Positions 10,805-21,710 of a DNA stretch of 64,000 nt are shown in pieces (position 1 is the stretch's first letter; each line of letters opens with the position of its first letter). The DNA is from Adiantum capillus-veneris (lineage: Eukaryota > Streptophyta > Polypodiopsida > Polypodiales > Pteridaceae): contig CM043942.1 in the NCBI GenBank assembly GCA_014529385.2, forward strand, positions 6,075,001 through 6,139,000. The letters run 5' to 3'. The translations under genes were made by a program, and so were the position numbers. The notes under the pieces were generated by a model. It was not told the origin of the DNA and did not search any database. It worked only from the letters and a program-made list of their open reading frames with translations.

Positions 10805-11714
10805 GCTTTGATACCAATGTAACATTTAATGGCCTAGTAACCTGTGTGCAACAGAAAATAACATACACATAGTGAGAATTTCATTAGAATAGATTCATAA
10901 TGAGCATATCAAAAGTGCTTGGATGGAGAGAGCAATAAAAGCATAACACCTAGTTAGATAGGCATGATAGCCTTGTGACATGTGTCTCCCTTTTACATTT
11001 TGTGAGAGCTTTAGGTAATTTTAAAAATGCAATTAAACTCTCATTGGACCCCTTTGTGTTCTGGCCAATAGGAAGCAAGCAAGCCATTATGCTGCTGAAT
11101 GCTCATTGGACACCTTAGGAGACTGTCCAATAGTCTTGTAGAGAGCTTACTTCTTATTGGTTCTTTTGTTAAGTGTTTTTAAATGAATTAAACTACATTT
11201 ACTCTAGCCTAATTCTCATTGGTCCACCTCTATGGCCATCCAATAGGATTTGAATGCACATTGTGGGCAATTGGGCTAGGGAGCTGACATGTGTCCACTA
11301 TGCCCTTCGTGTAAAGGAGCTTGCATGAGTGTGTGTGTGTTCCTCTCTCATCCCCTACTAAAAGGGCTCGCCCCCTCCTCTTTCGAAGCTTGCACATACT
11401 TTTTGTACACTATCAAGCATCCAATTTTCCTAAGCATTGACCATTGGACTTAACCTTTGAATTTTGGAACCTTAGCATTATGGAAGTTTTAATGGGCTGA
11501 ACCTTAGGTCTTTGAAGCCCATTGCTTGCACATTGCTCTTCTGCAGATGGTCCCCCTTTGGACCCCTAATTTCCCTCCTTTGGATCCCTACTGTGACTAG
11601 TTTGCTAGCCTTACCAATAATCTAGCTTTTTCTCCCCTGGTACTTTCCCATATTAAATGATCAGTTTAACATGAGAAAATCATTTAGGAGATTTAGATAT
11701 TAGTTATCATGATA
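10805..11714 (-). repeat. Family-B LTR with primer site, internally deleted
   Basis: On the minus strand 10805-10816 reads TGGTATCAAAGC, one base off the initiator-Met primer site. The LTR (10818-11714) follows with TGTAACATTTAATGG at its left edge. It aligns along its length with the split family-B LTR at 26474-27658 plus 36410-36807, but lacks roughly 700 bases corresponding to about 26615-27320. The right end is degenerate (ATGATA instead of ATGACA). The internal region of this element would lie to the left but is displaced by G1. Confidence 0.8.
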
Positions 11715-12826
11715 GAAACTTGCATTGTGTTCCTCTTTTCTTGCTCGTTCAATTAAGTGTAAGCATTGTCAGTTTTGATGAGGTTTGGAACTACCTGTTA
11801 GTGAGCCTGATCATAAGATTTGAGTGCTTAAATCATTGTTTTTAGTGGTTTTGACCATAGGAGAGTGTTCCTAGACCATAGGGCGACCTTTTTGGATAAT
11901 TCTGTTGCAATTTTTAGGACCTTTTTCGTGATGGATCGTGATTTTGGTACCTTGTTGGATTGCGACCAGACTCGGTAGGATAGTGCCCCTAGGTATCTTA
12001 GACCTCCTCCTAAAGTTTTGTTGCATTCTTAGTCCGTTCAAGTGTCGAAATGGCGTGATGACCTAGAGCTGTGAGAAAAAACATATGCAAATTTCCGTGA
12101 TCATTGAGTGTTGTTTTTCTTTTCGAGTTGTTGCGTTAGCTTGTTAAGGTTCACTTCTTGAGATTGACGATCTCAAAGAGTCTCCGTACCTACTTCTCTG
12201 AGTATTGACATTATGTTAGTGCCCGATCACTATGCTACAGATGTTCGTTGCGGCAACGAATGGCTAATGTTAGTGCCGCTGGCCGGGGATATGATCCTTA
12301 GATGGTAAGTGACCTAGTGCATATTTAGAACGTCTTTTTTGAAGATTTGTCTCTCCATTCCATTTACACATTATCAGTGAAGTAGTTAGACACGCAGTCT
12401 AGTGATTGGTAGACTCCAGAAGTCGAGGACTTGTTAGATCTATTCTTGAGAGGTAAAGAGGGTTGTGAGTGAGATAGCCAAAAGCATTTCATTCTTTGAT
12501 TTTCTCTATGCTTTCAGAGTGCTGTTTCATTTTTTGTTTCAAATTTATTTTGTACCGTTCAGTTTGTTTTTGTTTCATGTTTCATTTTAGTACTTAGGAG
12601 TAGGGTAAGTAGAAACTGTCACCATCAAATTTGGGCTAAAAGATTGAAGGAAAAAAGAGTGAAAACCATATTTTGGTCGAGATGACCAAAATATGCCATA
12701 ACTCTAAATTCTAAAAATTTGATGGTAGAGACCTCAAAAGTGATCCAATTCAAAAAATTAAGGATCAAGGGCATCAATATACGCTCTATAAGCAATCTGG
12801 AAAGTTTGGTCGGAATCTATGGTGGA
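11715..12826. other. Noncoding stretch before the second palindrome array
   Basis: No ORF with recognisable similarity and no clear primer site. It may be the leader or LTR remnant of the gypsy-type element F that follows, but I see no matching second copy in the window. Confidence 0.4.
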
Positions 12827-14649
12827 ACATGGATCGCAATCCATGTACCCTAGAGACCAATTTTGCAGGAAAGTAACCAGTTACAGTGTACATCAGTGGG
12901 ACATTGCTCTGATCAAGTTTTCTTGGAGAAAAAACTCAAAAATCATATCAGAATTGGATGTTAGGGCAAAAAGAGCAAAACAGGCATTTCAGACACAAAA
13001 TTTGGGATTTTTCAACCTTTTGGGATCCAAATTTAGAAAAGGGTGAGATTTGGCTTTTACAGGGAATAGAGAACCATCATGACAAAATTCATGAAAAATG
13101 CTGTCAAACGTGGAACGTGATCCATGCACCTTTTGACATTTGGGATTGATATTTGACAAGTACATCTTTGATAACTAGTGGAAAAAGAGACCATATCAAA
13201 ACATTGAAAAAAGTTAATCAAAACACCAAAATTCTTCCAGATAGCCAAAAACCACAAGGAAGACAAAAAAACTCACTCTTGACTAGGAAAAAATTGTCCA
13301 ATTTAAAAAAGGAGTGGTGGAATAGACTACTGACACTGTAGGTAATCATCAGACCAAATTTGGTGTCTAGATGGGATGAAACATGGATCGCGATCCATGT
13401 ACCTCATCAAAAAATTTGACCGAGATTTGAGCAATAGGTAGCTAATATCATTTGGAATAACTTTACCAAAAGAACCATTTGCAAAAAAAGTGTAGAAAGT
13501 GGTCAAAAGAGCAAAAAATAGTTCATTCTCAAAATAGCCACATCAGACTGTAGAAGTCAGTTTTGGTTGGGCAAAACTGATCCAAATCCAGAAATTCTTT
13601 ATGGAGCAAGCTACTAAGATCATAAGCTATCAGTACACCAAAGATCAAGTCCAAAAGTGGTGGAACATGGATCGCGATCGATGTACCCCTGAGAATGTTT
13701 TTGAGAGAAACTTTTCCAGCCTGTAGCAGAGACCATTGTGAACAAAAGTCTCCAAAGAAGCATTGTCAAAAAAGTTCAAAAAGTGGGTCAAAAGGCAAAA
13801 AACAGCTTAAGGTAAAGAACCTAAAACAAACATAGGGATTGACTTTTGCTTGACCTAAAGCAATCCAAATCACATAAAAACCATATATTAGGGATCAAGA
13901 GACCAAGGACAAGCTCTGTGCTAAGTTTCATTACCATCTCACACAGAGGTATATGGATCGCGATCCATGTTCCTATGTCAAAGACTGGGACCAAACTTGC
14001 ACCATAGCTAGAGGACATCACAAAGAATCTACTGGTCTTTTCAAAACTGAATTTGAATATCAAAAACCAAGTCAAAAGCCAAACTACCAAGTACTATGAG
14101 AAAGTGCTAGAATTGACCTAATTTTCAATTGAGAGGTCCATTAAAAGTTTTTTGATACCATAGGACCTACTAATCATGCTAATTCTGATGGTACAAAAAA
14201 AACTCAATTTGGGCTCCAAACATGGATCACGATCCATGTACCCATAGTGATAGTTTAACCTAGAACTTTCCAGATCAATAGAGCATACACAAGGAAACAT
14301 ATCCCTAAGTCCAATTTTGAAAAAAACTCAATAAATTTGGATCAAAAGGGAGCAAATAGGTGACATACCAAAAACCGTTGTGCAGACATAGTGTTGACCA
14401 TTTGACCTGTCAAAATAAGTCCAAATCCAAAAAGATTTGAGATTTAGCTTGTGGACATAGTCAGGAACAAACTCCTAAGAGATCAAGTCCAGATGTGGTT
14501 GAACATGGATCACTATCCATGTACCTCAATCTCAGAATTTGATGAAAATTGGTACAGAGCCTGCATATGACCTTACCTACACACAATAAAAGTTTGGAAA
14601 ATTTTGGAGAGTTTTTTTTTGAGAGAGGAACATGGATCGCGATCCATGT
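12827..14649. repeat. Array of eight CGCG-centred palindromes, step about 280 bp
   Basis: Eight copies of a 20-base palindrome, consensus ACATGGATCGCGATCCATGT, start at 12827, 13108, 13381, 13665, 13951, 14220, 14503 and 14630. Steps are 281, 273, 284, 286, 269, 283 and 127 bp. Copies at 13381 and 14630 are perfect. Others differ mainly at CG dinucleotides (CGCAAT, CACGAT, CACTAT), as expected from loss of methylated C. Most copies are followed by GTACC or GTTCC, and units share phrases such as GATCAAGTCC and runs of GCAAAAA, so they are diverged tandem units. There is no coding region across the array. Confidence 0.92.
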
Positions 14650-15138
14650 ACCTCATCATAGTGGGGGTATCTGACTTGACATGATGTTGTAAACATACTT
14701 GAGGACATCCCATATCTCAAGTTTGAGCTAAAAATACCTTAGAGAGGCCAAGATACAAGCCAAAGTTCCTATGTTTTGGTCTTGAAACTATTTTGAGTGT
14801 TGTTTCAAGTGCAGTTCACTAAAAGTGCTCTAACTTTTGATAAACAACTCCAAATTGAGTCAGGTATAGCCAGGAAGAAAGCTTGCGAGCAATAGGTTTT
14901 GGTTTTGAAGCTGAATTTTTCCAGGTTTCCTAAATCCAAACTTTTAGGGTACCCCAAGAGTAATTTCCAGAGACCAAAAAGTCACAAATTCTTGACTTTT
15001 GAGAGACCTTACCAGGGGCAAAAAGAGATAAGTTTCACTAAGCCAAAGTGGGCTTGTCAAGTACTATCTTCAGCGTTTTGAGTGAGCCTTGACCATGATT
15101 AATCATCCGCCACCAGGGTTCTCTACTCCATCAGAGAC

Positions 15139-15465
15139 ATGAAGAACGCTACAATGCTGACACCAGGGGGATTGGGAGAATACCTAGAGGAGAAGCATCC
15201 TCTGATCAATAAACCAAACGTAAGATTCATCAAAACCAATGAATTCATGAGAGTGCTTACAAATTATGCTCATGAGGGAATATATAGATTCACAAACGGG
15301 GATCAATATATCTTCTACAAGTGTGTAGAACCCTATGCTAGAGAGATGCCATTCCATAAGAATCTCTATGCATTCACGTATACAGATGCCCATGTAGTTC
15401 AAGTTTTTATGGTAGATAAGTATGGAAGAGAGTACAAACTTGTCGATTCAATTGACTTAGAATGA
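15139..15465 (+). CDS. Short ORF upstream of F gag, unrecognised
   Basis: A 108-codon frame from an ATG, with GLGEYLEEKHPLIN near the start and EYKLVDSIDLE at the end. It is open and has mixed, non-repetitive composition. It precedes the gag fragments by about 160 bases, where some plant gypsy lineages carry an extra ORF or an N-terminal gag extension. I do not recognise the fold. Confidence 0.4.
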   Translation: MKNATMLTPGGLGEYLEEKHPLINKPNVRFIKTNEFMRVLTNYAHEGIYRFTNGDQYIFYKCVEPYAREMPFHKNLYAFTYTDAHVVQVFMVDKYGREYKLVDSIDLE

Positions 15466-15617
15466 TATACATACAAAGGAACTCAGATCTCTACTTACTT
15501 TCAATCAAAAATTATGCCAGAACAAACACGCAACAGAGAGGATTCCACCAAGATTTTCTCCAAGACAAGAAAATAGCACGAGAGACGTCTTTCCAAGAGA
15601 TCACAAATTGGTTAGAT

Positions 15618-16275
15618 TAATGATTGAACCACAACGATTAAGACCATATCAAGTGGCTCAATGTGTCAAAACAAAATACGATGGGTCAAGGGATCCATAT
15701 GCTCATGTCTCACTCTTCAAGCGGGTTTTGAGGGCTAAACAGATTGCAAATTTTTTATACTCAATATGAGGGGTTTGGATTGACATTGGAAGGAACAACC
15801 TTGAGTTGGTTCCAACCACTAAATAGAGATGATTTTTCCAACATAGAACAACTCTTAAAAGAGTTTTTAGAGGAGTTCTCAAAAAGAGGAATCAAGCACA
15901 ACATGGTCTCACAGATCTATACTTTCAAACAAAAAGCGATCGAAAGAGTGAAGGAAGCTTCGCTTCGCCAAACAATACATTGAGAGATGTCTTGTGAGAG
16001 AGCTACCGCAAGATCAGAGATTGTCAGTTCTCTTCACAAGGGCTTGAGGAATGAAACTCTAAAAAAGGACCTATATTTGAAAGGATGCCCGACATTCGAT
16101 CAAGTCACTAGAGAAGCTCTATATCTAGTTGAAAATTGTAAGGCCTACAGAGAGGTGACTGAAGATACAGACAAGGTGACTAGTAATGCCTCTTCTCCAA
16201 AGAGTGAATCCGCAACACAGCAAGATGTTCAAATCATACAATGCAGAGATTTGATCAAGTGGTCAAGGAGGTGAT
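15618..16275 (+). pseudogene. gag: F gag (capsid region), frameshifted
   Basis: Pieces in different frames together look like Retrotrans_gag: KYDGSRDPYAHVSLFKRV (about 15674-15727), LTLEGTTLSWFQPLN (about 15779-15823) with LLKEFLEEFSKRG, then SSLHKGLRNETLKKDL after another break (from about 16023). Stops occur near 15770 and 15980. Capsid protein would form the virus-like particle; this copy cannot. Confidence 0.65.
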
Positions 16276-16486
16276 TTGAAGAGTTAATCAAGTCTACATA
16301 CATAAACCAATTGTATGACAGCCTCAATTGAGGAGATGTAATGCTTCTGGAAGGGATCACCCCACTCCATGGGTGGAAGGGATCACCCCACTCCATGGTG
16401 TAACATACTCAACCAAAAATGCAACGTATGCTAGGGCAACAACCACCTCTTTTGAATGATGGTAGAGTAATACTCAGCCAACACAT

Positions 16487-17062
16487 GTGCCACAACCCTT
16501 GAAAAATCAGTACTCCATGGATGCGAATACGCTTATATTCATAGCCAATCAGGAGTATGGTTCGAGGAACATTCTTACCAGGAAAGAACAACCATTGACT
16601 GTATCACCGCTAGGAAACAAGAAGGTCCATGCTATGAGTGTGGAGGTGATCACTGGGCAGGAAGTTGTCCAAGAATTTGTGGACCCTTGTCCAAACAACG
16701 GTCCACAAATAGAACTACTTGTATTCTGTGATGGTTGTGGGAGAGACCATCTACTCCAAAATTATGCTAAGAATCCAGACTACAAAGGGAAAGCAACAAT
16801 GAAGTCAAGTGGATCCGAGGTAGAACCCGCCATTCCTTTAAAGTTGATGACTCCAGCTCAAGCTCAAGAAGCTACCAAAAACGCAATCATTGAGGAGGAA
16901 GCTACATTGCCTGTTCATATAGAAATCGAGAACATATCGGTGAGAATAGGAAGAAAATCATGGAAAGCCAAACGAGACAAAATGAAATCAAAGAGGATGC
17001 ATGAGAAATTTGCTTTGGAAACTGAATTACATCAAGCAAAAGAACAACTGAAACATGAGTAA
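16487..17062 (+). pseudogene. gag: F gag C-terminal region with two zinc-knuckle remnants
   Basis: In one frame near 16627-16665 the sequence reads CYECGGDHWAGSC, a C-x2-C-x3-H-x4-C knuckle. In another, near 16720-16765, it reads CDGCGRDHLLQNY, where the last Cys is replaced by Tyr. Knuckles of this type bind element RNA. The frame of the open stretch (191 codons) carries the second motif only, so a frameshift separates them. A Lys/Glu-rich helix follows to 17062. Confidence 0.5.
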
Positions 17063-17747
17063 GAAAGCAAGAAAAACAAAAAGGGGTCTAAAGAGTTAAA
17101 GACTAACTCGGGAGGTTGAGTCTTGGTCGACAAAGTCTTTGAACCCTTAGATGCAATTTTGAAGGCATATGAAGCTATTCTAAAACCCAATCAAACCCAA
17201 GAGCATAGATGGATGACGTATCCTCATCCAAGGTATGGAAAAGAGAGGTTACAAATTTGCAAGGAGATCATCCGGAAGGCCCAAGCTCTTATGGAACCAC
17301 ATATTCTAGATGTTCCAAAATAGAGATTCTAATCTACAAAAAAATTCAGGAAATGGAAAGGCACGATATTGTAAATAGAGAACCGGAAGAGTCAGGAGTT
17401 GAGTCACCTTTAGATACAAGGGAAGTGGCCAATACCACAGATGGGGTGGGCTCACAAACAGTGATGCCTATTCTGAAGGTAGACAAACCGTGACCACAAT
17501 CCTTATGGTAATCAATCAGAAACCAGAAAGATGGTAGTGCTACCTTACAGTCAGCACATATCCCTGAAATAAACATGGATCACAAATTTTTCGCAAGGGA
17601 TATATGATCTCTATATGGGGATGCCGGGTCTGTCGCATCTGAAGAAGTAAACCACGCTCTCTACAGACTTTGCCATCTTTCAGAGGAGAACTTGATACAA
17701 AATCAAAGGTTAAAATGGTACCTTCTTAGTGGAAAGCCACACCAAAA

Positions 17748-18300
17748 ATGATGGATACCAAGAGCTTGCAGGAATTGATGTCTTCTCCTATACAATGCAC
17801 ACTTTATCTCTCAGAGTTGCTAAAAATTAAACCGCATCTATGGGGCCAAATGGGCAAACACCTGGAAAAGATGGGGTTAAAAATCCCTTCACATGAGCAG
17901 CTTGCAGACAAAAACATGGATGACACCTCGCCTAAGAAACCACAAGCAAAACCAGTACCAGTAAATAAGGTGGGTGAAGGGAAAGAAGGAAACACCACCT
18001 TACCACTTGAGTACAAGGGAGTAAAGACATTTGCAATATTAGATAGTGGGGTAGGAATTGCCATTGCAACCAAGGAAATGTGGGTAAAATGGAAAAAGCT
18101 TGCTCTAAGAAAAACTTGATTGAAACTGCAATTAGCAGATGGATACATGGAGAAACAACTTGGAATATTAGAACAAATCATTGTATCCTCTTGTGGCGTT
18201 GAGTATGAATTTAATTTTTCCATAATGATTTTGACAAGAGCAGCAACTTTGATATCATATTGGGTAGACCATTCATCTCAAAATGGTACAAGACTGGGGC
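17748..18300 (+). pseudogene. F aspartic protease, frameshifted
   Basis: FAILDSGVGIAIATKEMW (around 18031-18080) matches the retropepsin active-site region (D-S-G). After a stop near 18118 the next frame has LQLADGYMEKQLG, and a further frame has IGRPFISKW near 18258, the usual C-terminal LGRPF element. Together they form one protease domain broken at least twice. Confidence 0.55.
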
Positions 18301-18941
18301 TATGACCCCGGGAGAAGAACTAAACTTTAGAACGGATCAGGAAGATGATATATCGGCCAAGCTACAAGACAAAGCACATATTTGGAAGTATGGAGCTCAC
18401 GAGAGTGTAAGTCTGAGGAAGGAGTATTGTATTCTCTATCGACCTGTGGAGGACACAGACTATATTCTAGAACCTTTTACGGAAGAGATGTTTGAATCGT
18501 TTGGATGGAAGCAAATTCTTGCCACTCTTAATGTATGCGTGAGGTGAGCCCAACACCAAATTTTGCGATGAAGATGGCTATGATACAACTCCCGTATTTA
18601 CAATAAAGGTGTCGAAGGAAGCTAACAAAGTTTGTGAGTGTAAAAGCAAAAAAGGTGAGACAGATGGCTACATCTTGGATCATGAGGCAAAAGCGAGAAT
18701 GAAGCAAGCAGAGCAACAACCAAAATATGTCATCAGAATCAACAAACATTGTTTCAAAGAAGACTTCAAAAAAGCGCAAATGAAAGCAGATGTAGGAAAA
18801 AAGTTTCCAAGTTCAACGTCAAATGTTCAGCAAACGCAAGATCAAAAAAAGAACATGGACAAGGAAGAAGATCGATTGTCTCCTAAGATGATCAAATTCA
18901 GCATATGAGGAGAAACAAAACTTAAAATCACATGTTCAGCT

Positions 18942-19175
18942 GTGATAGATCTAGAAGCGACAAAGAATCTAATGTCTTATGGAACATGGATAATGATGGG
19001 AAAGCCACCAATCACCGAGTTAGAGGAGATTTTTTACACAAGCTCAAAAATGCCGATTCCTAGCTTCGGAGTGGCCAAGTCCGTACTCAAGTTCAGTATC
19101 GGGGAGTATAAGGATACTTTCCACATAATCGACTCCCATCATATCAAAGAGAGTCTAATCCTGACCAAGGGCTAG
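18942..19175 (+). pseudogene. Second protease-like fragment in F, catalytic motif altered
   Basis: VIDLEATKNLMSYGTW resembles the retropepsin pattern VIDSGATxNLMS, but Ser-Gly of the active site is replaced by Leu-Glu. It is followed by FGVAKSVLKFSIGEY and FHIIDSHHIKESLILTKG, which fits the remaining protease strands. It could be a second, inactive protease copy or part of another element. The sequence after it ends without RT. Confidence 0.4.
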
Positions 19176-19380
19176 AGGAACATCTTCTTTCAACCACAAG
19201 AAAATCTTCAACAACAACACCATCAAAAGCCCCAAAAGCACCTCAAGTCAAGGCAGAAAAGGAGCAACCAAGCATAGCAGAAAAAGGAGGAGATCCATAT
19301 CCCGAGAAAACAAAACCGAGCGTGTCATTTTTTCGAGCAAATCTAGTCAAAAACTTGATACACAATGCGTAATACCTAAT

Positions 19381-21100
19381 CTATCTAAGCTAATAAAATG
19401 CAATGTCCATGGTATAAGTCACCCCCTTTTGAACTAAACCAATTGTGCTGCCATTAGAAAAGTGCAACCCATTTGGCACCAATACTACTTTGCTTTACTA
19501 GCTTTGCTCCTAGTAAATCACACATGATTTCTTCTTCTTAGGCATCTTTTTCTTGGCAGTAGTATATTAATGCTAGAGAAGTCCAAATGCACTCTAGCAT
19601 TTGACAAAAATCAATACATACATCTTTCCCATTGTCTGCATTCAACATACCCTTACTTGGGGTATGCACTAGTCTGGCTCTCTAGTGAGACTCATTCAAT
19701 GTCTTTCTTCTTCAAAATAAGGAAAATCTAAAACCACTCCCCAAAACAAATCACTACCACAAGCTACATACTTTATCCAAGCATGTCCATCAAAACTCTA
19801 CTCCATTCAATACATAGTTGACTAGTTTTCTTTTTTTAGGAGGAAACACTTAAGCAATGTAGCCATCTTATATAGTTGGCTTTTCCAAAACATCTACAAC
19901 CTTTTAAACAAAAAAAAGGGCAACGTATAGGTTAATCTGCAATGGAAGAGCATCAATGATTTTAGGAACACTTTTGGTGCTCGCAAGGTCTGGTTGTATA
20001 CTTCCATCTTCAAAAATGATCGATGATATCTTGGAACCAACCAAAGATGTAGCTTGATTCTCAGTGGCCTCAGCCTTGTAGTACTATGACACCTCATGAT
20101 CTAGCAAATAAAACAACTTAATTATTTACTTCATTGTAGCCACATTCAAGCTTTAGTTTCTCCTTAAGCAATGCTAGTGGCTACAATGCAAAATTTAAAT
20201 CTTTCATTTTAGAATAATTATCTTTGAGAGGTTACACTCTGATTGTCTGATATTGACCGTCAAACATAAGAAACAACCTTTTCCGCATGTGCAAGGCCGA
20301 TGATGGTAATATGCCAAGCCATTCATTCACATGACCTTCTTGCAAAGAAAATAATATAGCGGTAAAGTTTTGGGTGACCTTCTTGCAGAGAAAAAAAAAT
20401 ATGAGTGTACAAGGTTGATCTTTTTGCTAGAAGATTAGAATCTTTCTTGTGAAATTCAAAATAATAGTTAAGTTTGTGCCTAGTAACCCTATTGCACACC
20501 AATTTGAGGTAACCCTAGCACGGACCTTTTTTGGGGACAACATTTTGAGCTAATGTGAATCGTCAACTTTAGGGAAAATTTTGTTGACGCTTTGCCTCTA
20601 GACTCCTTGACCGGCTACAAAAGGTCTAAGTCTAACTTGGCCAGTCCTTGTGAGTTGCATCTGATGCGGCTATAGTTTCGGCCCTCTTTGTGGCCCTTGT
20701 TTATTTTGTTTTCTAAAAGTAAGAGCCTCTACCAAGAACTTAATAAATCTCTAGTATTGCACCTACACTGCACTGTTCGAGAGGAATCATTTTCCCAAAC
20801 ATACAAAATTTCGTTCCTTGAATTTGCCAAGAAAAGATTTTATAACAATGGGTTATTTTTTTGCTTTTTTACACTATTTTTCTCTATTTTGAGGTGAAAG
20901 TTTTTATTTTCCCCTTGCCATTTTTGAAATCGAAAAGCGCACGAATAGTTTGGTTCAACGATTTTTTGGGGCTTCATTAAGAGGAATCACTTTTCATTCT
21001 ACTTCAATTCTAAAGAAAACTTAGTCTTCAAGAGTTAAATGCAAAGGCCGAAGGCGAGAAAGAGAGAGATACGATGTTAAGCTGAGACACATTTTTCTTG
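19381..21100. other. No gene seen
   Basis: AT-rich sequence with only short chance frames. I find no domain motif, LTR edge or long repeat here. Confidence 0.5.
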
Positions 21101-21234
21101 AATGCTGCTTCAATGGCTCATTTTGATGCAGTCGGCACAGTTCCTGCATCAGGAGCTGCCCGTGCGCCTAGCCCACCGCGTGGTCGTGCCTGCATTATGA
21201 AGCATGGCCCTGGTAGTTGGAGCTTCGGATCATG

Positions 21235-21710
21235 ACTCTCTCTCATCATGCCCTCGGTACTGGCCTCGTTTAATGAGTGGTACGCGGATAGCTATAGTTT
21301 CAGGATCATCTGCTGCAGCTTTCTCCTGGTTAGATGCCCTTGATGCTGGCCCCTAATTGAGTGGTGCACGACCAAAATTTTGTGGCCAAGATCATAACGC
21401 CATAATTCACCGTAGTTGCTCGGTCACACATCGTCCCTCTTCCTTCTCTACTAAAGTTGGGACACTCCATGAAAGTGTCCCGCGTCGGCGCGGGATAGTT
21501 TCATGGAGTGTCCCAACTTTGGTAGAGAAGCCTAAGAGGGGATAAAAAAAGGAGCTTGTTTGGCCCTTGGACATTCTGTGTTTCCGCCGTCGTCATGCAC
21601 TGGCTATCATTTCTATATCACAACTCATCAGCATTGTATCTCTCCTGGTGTGACCATGTGTTGGCCCCAGCTTGAGTGGTGCGCAACTACAGTTTTGTGG
21701 CCAAATTTCT
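21235..21710. repeat. Diverged direct repeats (GAGTGGT box)
   Basis: Three related stretches share a CTGGCC...GAGTGGTrCrC pattern near 21258, 21340 and 21660; the last two also share a TTTTGTGGCCAA phrase. They are diverged and unevenly spaced. They overlap the first CG-rich palindromic box and may be units of the same old repeat. Confidence 0.4.
21444..21529. repeat. 86-bp inverted repeat with CG-rich loop stem
   Basis: Arms of 31 bases (21444-21474 and 21499-21529) match with one mismatch. The 24-base centre holds a second stem, TCCCGCG pairing with CGCGGGA around TCGG. As RNA it would form a long near-perfect hairpin. It is the first of the boxes described at 21478-23294. Confidence 0.85.

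Larger units (their letters stand above)
12600..19380 (+). mobile_element. Truncated gypsy-type retroelement F (leader, gag, protease)
   Basis: A palindrome-bearing leader is followed by a short unrecognised ORF, Retrotrans_gag-like fragments, two zinc-knuckle-like motifs and one or two aspartic-protease-like domains. The element stops near 19380, before any RT. Boundaries are approximate: I find no LTR pair, primer site or target duplication. Order and style match the 5' half of a Ty3/gypsy element on the plus strand. All coding parts are broken. Confidence 0.65.

Noticed and set aside
5312-14649. Regular palindromic repeats as a CRISPR array
   Set aside because: Units are about 280 bp apart, spacers are related to each other, and the context is a plant retrotransposon.
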